A DNA stretch of 64,000 bases, taken from NCBI RefSeq assembly GCF_013359695.1, contig NZ_JABFMU010000020.1, positions 31,490 to 95,489 of the forward strand. The letters run 5' to 3'. Position numbers and translations under genes: made by a program. Origin of the DNA: Pseudomonas sp. C2B4 (GTDB lineage: Bacteria; Pseudomonadota; Gammaproteobacteria; Pseudomonadales; Pseudomonadaceae). How positions within the stretch are numbered: position 1 is the first letter of the stretch; every line of letters starts with the position of its first letter. Positions 60,265 through 64,000 of the stretch are shown in pieces. Under the pieces are notes generated by a model. The model saw only the letters and a program-made list of their open reading frames with translations. It ran no database searches and was not told where the DNA came from.

Positions 60265-61623
60265 TTATTTGAGTTCAGGCAGACGAGCTTCACTTTTGAC
60301 TTCGGCCTGGGCGATCGCATCGGCGGGCAGCACCACCCGCTGTTTGCTCAACAACTGGCCCATGTTCGCCAATACACGGTACATCGAAAACTCCTCGGTG
60401 TAGCGTACTTCGGTGTAGCGGCGGTTGGCGTTGTAGAGTTCGTTTTCACTGTCCAGCAGGTCGAGCAGGGTACGTTGACCCAGACCGAACTGATCCTGAT
60501 AGGCCATGCGCACGCGCTTGCTGGTTTCGGCGTATTCACGGGCGGTCGGGGTTTGTTTCTTGGCATTGACCATGGCGTTCCAGGCCAGGTGGATGTTTTC
60601 GTTGAGCTGGCGCAGGGCATTGTTGCGGATGTCCATTGCCTGATTGATCTTGTGCGCGTCGGACTGCAGGCGCGCCTTGTCACTGCCGCCACGGAACAGG
60701 TTGTAGTTCATCACCACGCCGACCCGCCATTCGTTGTCATGGCCCTCTTCGCCGGCAATGTTGTTGTTCGCGCCCACCGCCGCTTCGGCGTCCAGGCGTG
60801 GGTAGAACGGCGACTTGGCGACTTCGTACTGGCTCTCGGCCGATTGCACGTCGGCCTGGGCGGATTTCAGGTAGGGGTTGTTGTCCACCATGCTTTGCTG
60901 GGCTTCCTGCAAGGTGGCCGGCAGTTCACCGCGGGTCGAGGGCGGCGCTTCCAGTTCATCGGGCAGGCGCCCGACGACGGCGTAGAAATTCGACTCGGCG
61001 TCGGCCAGGTCCACTTCGGCGGTGTCGAGGTTGTTCTCTGCCAGTGCCCGACGAGCGGTGGACTGATCGGCGTCGGCATTACTGCCGACACCGCGCTGGG
61101 TACGCAGGCCGATCTGGTCGTTGACCCGCAGGTGCGCCTGCAGGTTGTTCTTGGCCAGCGTCACCAGTTCGCGGCGCTTGAGCACATCGAGGTAAACCTC
61201 GATGGTGCGCAGGGCCAGGTCCTGGGCGGTACCCTGGGCGTAATAGGCCCGGGAGTTGACCACGCCTTTGGTGCGCTCGACCTCGTTGGCGGTATTGAAG
61301 CCATCGAAGAGCATCTGCCGCAGGCGCAGTTCCGATTGGGTGTAGTTGAGGATTTCCGTGTGGTGATTACCGAACGCCCGGGTATTGGTGTTATCGCTGT
61401 ACCCGCGCCCGTAGGCGGCGTTCAAATCAACGGAAGGATAAAAGCCCCCCTTGGCGACCTTTACGTCTTCATCAGCCGACAGACGGCTGTCCACCCGCGA
61501 CGCCAGCTCCGGGTGGGTCGCGATGGTGCTCTGGATCGCTTCGGTCAGAGACATGGCTTGGGCTTGAGATGTGCAGGCCATGGCCAATAGAACCGCACTG
61601 CAAAGGGGGGTTAAAAGGCGCAT
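60265..61623 (-). CDS. TolC-family outer-membrane protein (LapE/MapE-like)
   Basis: 452-aa outer-membrane channel with a signal peptide (MRLLTPLCSAVLLAMACTSQAQA, read in parts) and two TolC repeats (for example LTEAIQSTIATHPELAS and the GLGQRTLLDLLDSENELY region). It completes the tripartite type I secretion machine with the two genes downstream. GGGAGATTCACC precedes the ATG. Confidence 0.92.
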   Translation of the reverse strand: MRLLTPLCSAVLLAMACTSQAQAMSLTEAIQSTIATHPELASRVDSRLSADEDVKVAKGGFYPSVDLNAAYGRGYSDNTNTRAFGNHHTEILNYTQSELRLRQMLFDGFNTANEVERTKGVVNSRAYYAQGTAQDLALRTIEVYLDVLKRRELVTLAKNNLQAHLRVNDQIGLRTQRGVGSNADADQSTARRALAENNLDTAEVDLADAESNFYAVVGRLPDELEAPPSTRGELPATLQEAQQSMVDNNPYLKSAQADVQSAESQYEVAKSPFYPRLDAEAAVGANNNIAGEEGHDNEWRVGVVMNYNLFRGGSDKARLQSDAHKINQAMDIRNNALRQLNENIHLAWNAMVNAKKQTPTAREYAETSKRVRMAYQDQFGLGQRTLLDLLDSENELYNANRRYTEVRYTEEFSMYRVLANMGQLLSKQRVVLPADAIAQAEVKSEARLPELK

Positions 61624-62220
61624 GGTGAATCTCCCTGAGTCCTGATGGTTCTTTATTCGTCGCCAATTATTTGACGACTTTTATGGGTAAACCGTTTCAC
61701 CCTCTTAACAACAGAGCTAAGAACATTCTGGAGAGAAGCTAAGAAATATTTCTCATAAGGCTTATGCCAAAAAAAACTTATGCGCTTCGCTAAATCCAGC
61801 ACATTGTTCATCTCGAAAGCCCTTGATTTATGAGCTTTAGGGCGCTCATCAGGGCAGCTGAAAAGTTCCGATCCACTTATCGACATAGGGCGGAGAAGTG
61901 CTGGAGGGGAGGGACGCGTAACGGAATACTGGTGACAGAATTTTGTCACTCTGGTGATTCAGGACTGTTACGCATCGCTCGCAGGGCAAGTTGTCTCGGA
62001 AGTGGAACTCGATGCCCTTGATCGCAAAGGGTTTTGTTCCCGCCGTAGACGACGCCCGTGAGCAACACGCTGGGCGAGGATGTCGCCGGGGCAGCGGCTT
62101 ACTCAAGTAAGGCCGCTGACCGGCAGGCGATCCGCCGGGTAACCCGTTTGAGCCATCCATAAGCATGCTCTCCGCAACAAAAAAAGGTGCCGACAGCGGT
62201 TGGCAGCGGAGGAAATGCAC
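61624..62220. promoter_or_regulatory. Divergent region with a structured leader upstream of the adhesin
   Basis: 597-bp region. The right third can form several hairpins on the plus strand: CGCCC/GGGCG (62053-62076), a long stem from 62085 to 62124 (GCCGG...CCGGC enclosing CAGCGGCTTACT/AGTAAGGCCGCTG) and CGGGTAACCCG (62136-62146). The left part is AT-rich and must hold the TolC-like gene promoter. A 52-codon minus-strand frame beginning MNNVLDLAKR at 61811 ends at 61653 but lacks support. Confidence 0.6.
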
Positions 62221-64000
62221 ATGGCTACGCTCATCGGTATCGTCAGTAAAGTCATCGGTCAGGTGTTCGCAGTGGGGGGCGACGGCACCCGTCGCGTGCT
62301 GATCGAGGGCGACCGATTGTTCGCCGGTGATCAACTCAATACCGGGGCCGAAGGCGCCGTGGCAGTGCAACTGCAAAATGGCCAGGAGCTGACCCTCGGA
62401 CGCGGCAGCAGCCTGCAAATGAATGCTCAGTTGCTGGCGAATCAATCGCCTCACCTGGATACGGGTGAGGCGGTGACACCGAGCCAGGCGCAACTGAGCG
62501 ATGTCGAGCAACTGCAAAAAGCCATTGCTGCCGGTGACGACCCGACGCAGACCGCTGAAGCCACGGCGGCCGGACCGGGCTCGACCGGGCCTGGCGGTGC
62601 CGCAGGCGGGGGCCACAGTTTTGTATTGCTTGAAGAAGTAGGCGGCCGGGTCGATCCGACCATTGGCTTCCCCACCGCCGGATTCAATGGCATTCCCGAG
62701 CTTCCAGAAGAACGGCACGATGGCGATGCCAACATCGACGCGGCCAGCGATACGCCGGTGATCACCCCCGTCGTGAACAACCCCGTCACGCTGACCGGTC
62801 TGTCGGTGCAGGGTGGCGAACTGACCCTCAACGAAGCCAACCTGCCCGACGGTTCGGCGCGCAATCCCGGTGCGCTGACCCAGAACGGCACGTTCACCGT
62901 CTCGGCACCAGACGGGCTGACCAGCCTGAGCATCGGCGGGATCAACATCATCACCGGCGGTGTCGCCGTGGGCTTTCCGCAGTCGATCACCACCGCGCTG
63001 GGCAGCACCCTGACCATCACCGGCTACAACCCGGCCACTGGCGTGGTGAGCTACAGCTACACCCTCAACGGCAGCGAAACCCATTCGTCCGGCAACGGCA
63101 CTACCCTCAGCGAACACTTCACCGTGGTGGCCGGCGACAGCAATGGCGACACCGCGACGGGTTCTCTGGACGTCAACATCACCGACGACGTGCCTAAAGC
63201 AATCGACGACAAAAACGGCACGGCGTCGGAAAACCAGCTTGTCCTCAATGGCAACGTACTGACCAATGACGTGCAGGGTGCGGACCGTGTCGCGGTGGGG
63301 GAAAACGCCGGCCCGATCACCCCCGGCACTTTCGTCGGTAAATACGGCACCCTGGTGCTCAATGCCAATGGCACTTACACCTACACCCTGAACACCAACG
63401 ATGCAGACTTCAAAGCCCTGCACGGCGGTGGCAATGGCACCGAGTCCTTCACCTACACGCTCACCGATGCCGACGGCGATACCAGCACCGCCAACCTGGT
63501 GCTGAACATCCACAACGACGACGATGGGGTGACCCTCAACGGCCTGAACGTCGAAGGCGGCGAACTGACCGTTTACGAGAAAAACCTCAGCGACGGCACC
63601 AGCCCCAATGCCTCCGCGCTGACCCAAAGCGGCACCTTCACCGTCTCCGCGCTGGATGGCCTGCAAACCCTGACCGTGGGTGGAATCACGGTCGTCAGTG
63701 GTGGTGTGGCCGCCGGCTTCCCGCAGTCGATCACCACCCCGCTGGGCAGCACCCTGACCATCACCGGCTACAACCCGGCCACCGGCGTAGTCAGCTACAG
63801 CTACACCCTGGTGGACAACGAAGCCCATCCGACCGCCAACGGAGCCAACAGCATCACCGAGAATTTCAATGTCGTCGCGACCGATACCGATGGCAGTACC
63901 GCCTCGGGGCAGATCAACGTCAACATCGTCGATGACTTGCCGACCGCCAAGGCGGACCACGATTCGGTCCAGGAGGGCGGCACTGTCAGTGGCAACGTGC
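62221..64000 (+). CDS. Giant type I-secreted adhesin, LapA/MapA/LapF-like (N-terminal part)
   Basis: Partial: 593 codons are open to the window edge. The first about 110 residues form a retention module (MATLIGIVSKVIGQVFAV, DRLFAGDQLNTGAEGAVAVQ) followed by a TAAG site at residues 115-118, the place where LapG-type proteases cleave LapA. A Gly/Ala/Pro linker follows, then T1SS-143/VCBS-like repeats with a period of 248 residues (744 bp), the second running off the edge. The CGGAGG ribosome binding site selects the ATG at 62221 over one at 62215. Product would be held in the outer membrane by its N-terminus and support biofilm formation. The divergent genes at 56598-61623 encode its exporter. 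Confidence 0.93.
   Translation, partial: MATLIGIVSKVIGQVFAVGGDGTRRVLIEGDRLFAGDQLNTGAEGAVAVQLQNGQELTLGRGSSLQMNAQLLANQSPHLDTGEAVTPSQAQLSDVEQLQKAIAAGDDPTQTAEATAAGPGSTGPGGAAGGGHSFVLLEEVGGRVDPTIGFPTAGFNGIPELPEERHDGDANIDAASDTPVITPVVNNPVTLTGLSVQGGELTLNEANLPDGSARNPGALTQNGTFTVSAPDGLTSLSIGGINIITGGVAVGFPQSITTALGSTLTITGYNPATGVVSYSYTLNGSETHSSGNGTTLSEHFTVVAGDSNGDTATGSLDVNITDDVPKAIDDKNGTASENQLVLNGNVLTNDVQGADRVAVGENAGPITPGTFVGKYGTLVLNANGTYTYTLNTNDADFKALHGGGNGTESFTYTLTDADGDTSTANLVLNIHNDDDGVTLNGLNVEGGELTVYEKNLSDGTSPNASALTQSGTFTVSALDGLQTLTVGGITVVSGGVAAGFPQSITTPLGSTLTITGYNPATGVVSYSYTLVDNEAHPTANGANSITENFNVVATDTDGSTASGQINVNIVDDLPTAKADHDSVQEGGTVSGNV

Noticed and set aside
61653..61811. Minus-strand 52-codon frame (MNNVLDLAKR...) upstream of the TolC-like gene
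   Set aside because: No clear Shine-Dalgarno, no family resemblance, and it occupies the probable promoter/leader region. Left as unproven.
62040..62150. Adhesin leader as a known c-di-GMP (GEMM) or cobalamin riboswitch
   Set aside because: The conserved core sequences of those classes are not visible. Only generic hairpins can be claimed.
61849..63960. 703-codon minus-strand open frame opposite the adhesin
   Set aside because: It is the shadow of the Gly/Thr/Asn-rich repeat coding strand and runs through its repeats. The plus strand has the RBS and retention module.

Overview
The window is a contiguous piece of a Pseudomonas chromosome, most likely the P. fluorescens group. Three things suggest this: GC-rich coding sequence, gene orders known from the genus (rne/rluC, the plsX-fab-acpP-pilZ-tatD block, the gbu guanidinobutyrate locus, a Lap/Map type I adhesin locus), and about 20 dispersed REP/REPIN palindromes of the kinds common in fluorescent pseudomonads. 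No tRNA, rRNA, CRISPR array, transposase or prophage was seen.

Region 1 (1-17.6 kb) is core genome. RNase E (rne) lies on the minus strand with a long leader region. Divergent from it are rluC, a HAD phosphatase and sppA. A bidirectional terminator separates these from the minus-strand yceF. A consensus sigma70 promoter then drives yceD-rpmF-plsX-fabD-fabG, acpP, fabF-pabC-mltG-tmk-holB-pilZ-tatD. Between tatD and a TetR regulator lies a minus-strand small RNA that I identify as RgsA. It carries a segment complementary to the acpP ribosome binding site elsewhere in this window.

Region 2 (17.9-43.7 kb) is mostly catabolic and accessory. It holds a MoaA-like radical SAM enzyme, a lipoprotein and a DUF1285 protein, then a sugar locus: FadR-type regulator, SMP-30 lactonase, SDR sugar dehydrogenase and AraFGH ABC importer. 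Next is a GntR - ADP-ribosylglycohydrolase - NCS1 permease - PfkB kinase operon resembling E. coli yegTUVW. A dgoK-dgoA-dgoD-dgoT-IclR galactonate cluster follows. The sugar dehydrogenase and dgoK have near-identical promoters, so the two distant parts probably form one oxidative (DeLey-Doudoroff) galactose/arabinose regulon. Small secreted proteins, a GNAT, two transporters and a DUF899 protein fill the rest.

Region 3 (43.9-56.5 kb) has an S1-domain (CvfB-like) protein, EamA and MFS exporters, a LysR regulator, a PA3496-like small protein, a serine-less ACP-like protein, a metallo-beta-lactamase-fold hydrolase, the gbu locus (symporter, NCS1 permease, NTF2-like protein, gbuA, gbuR) and a DTW-domain tRNA modification enzyme.

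Region 4 (56.6-64 kb) is a type I secretion locus. Membrane fusion protein, ABC exporter and TolC-like protein run leftwards. Divergent from them is the start of a giant repeat adhesin with a LapA-type retention module; it runs off the right edge. Functions are assigned from motifs and remembered family knowledge; no database search was possible.
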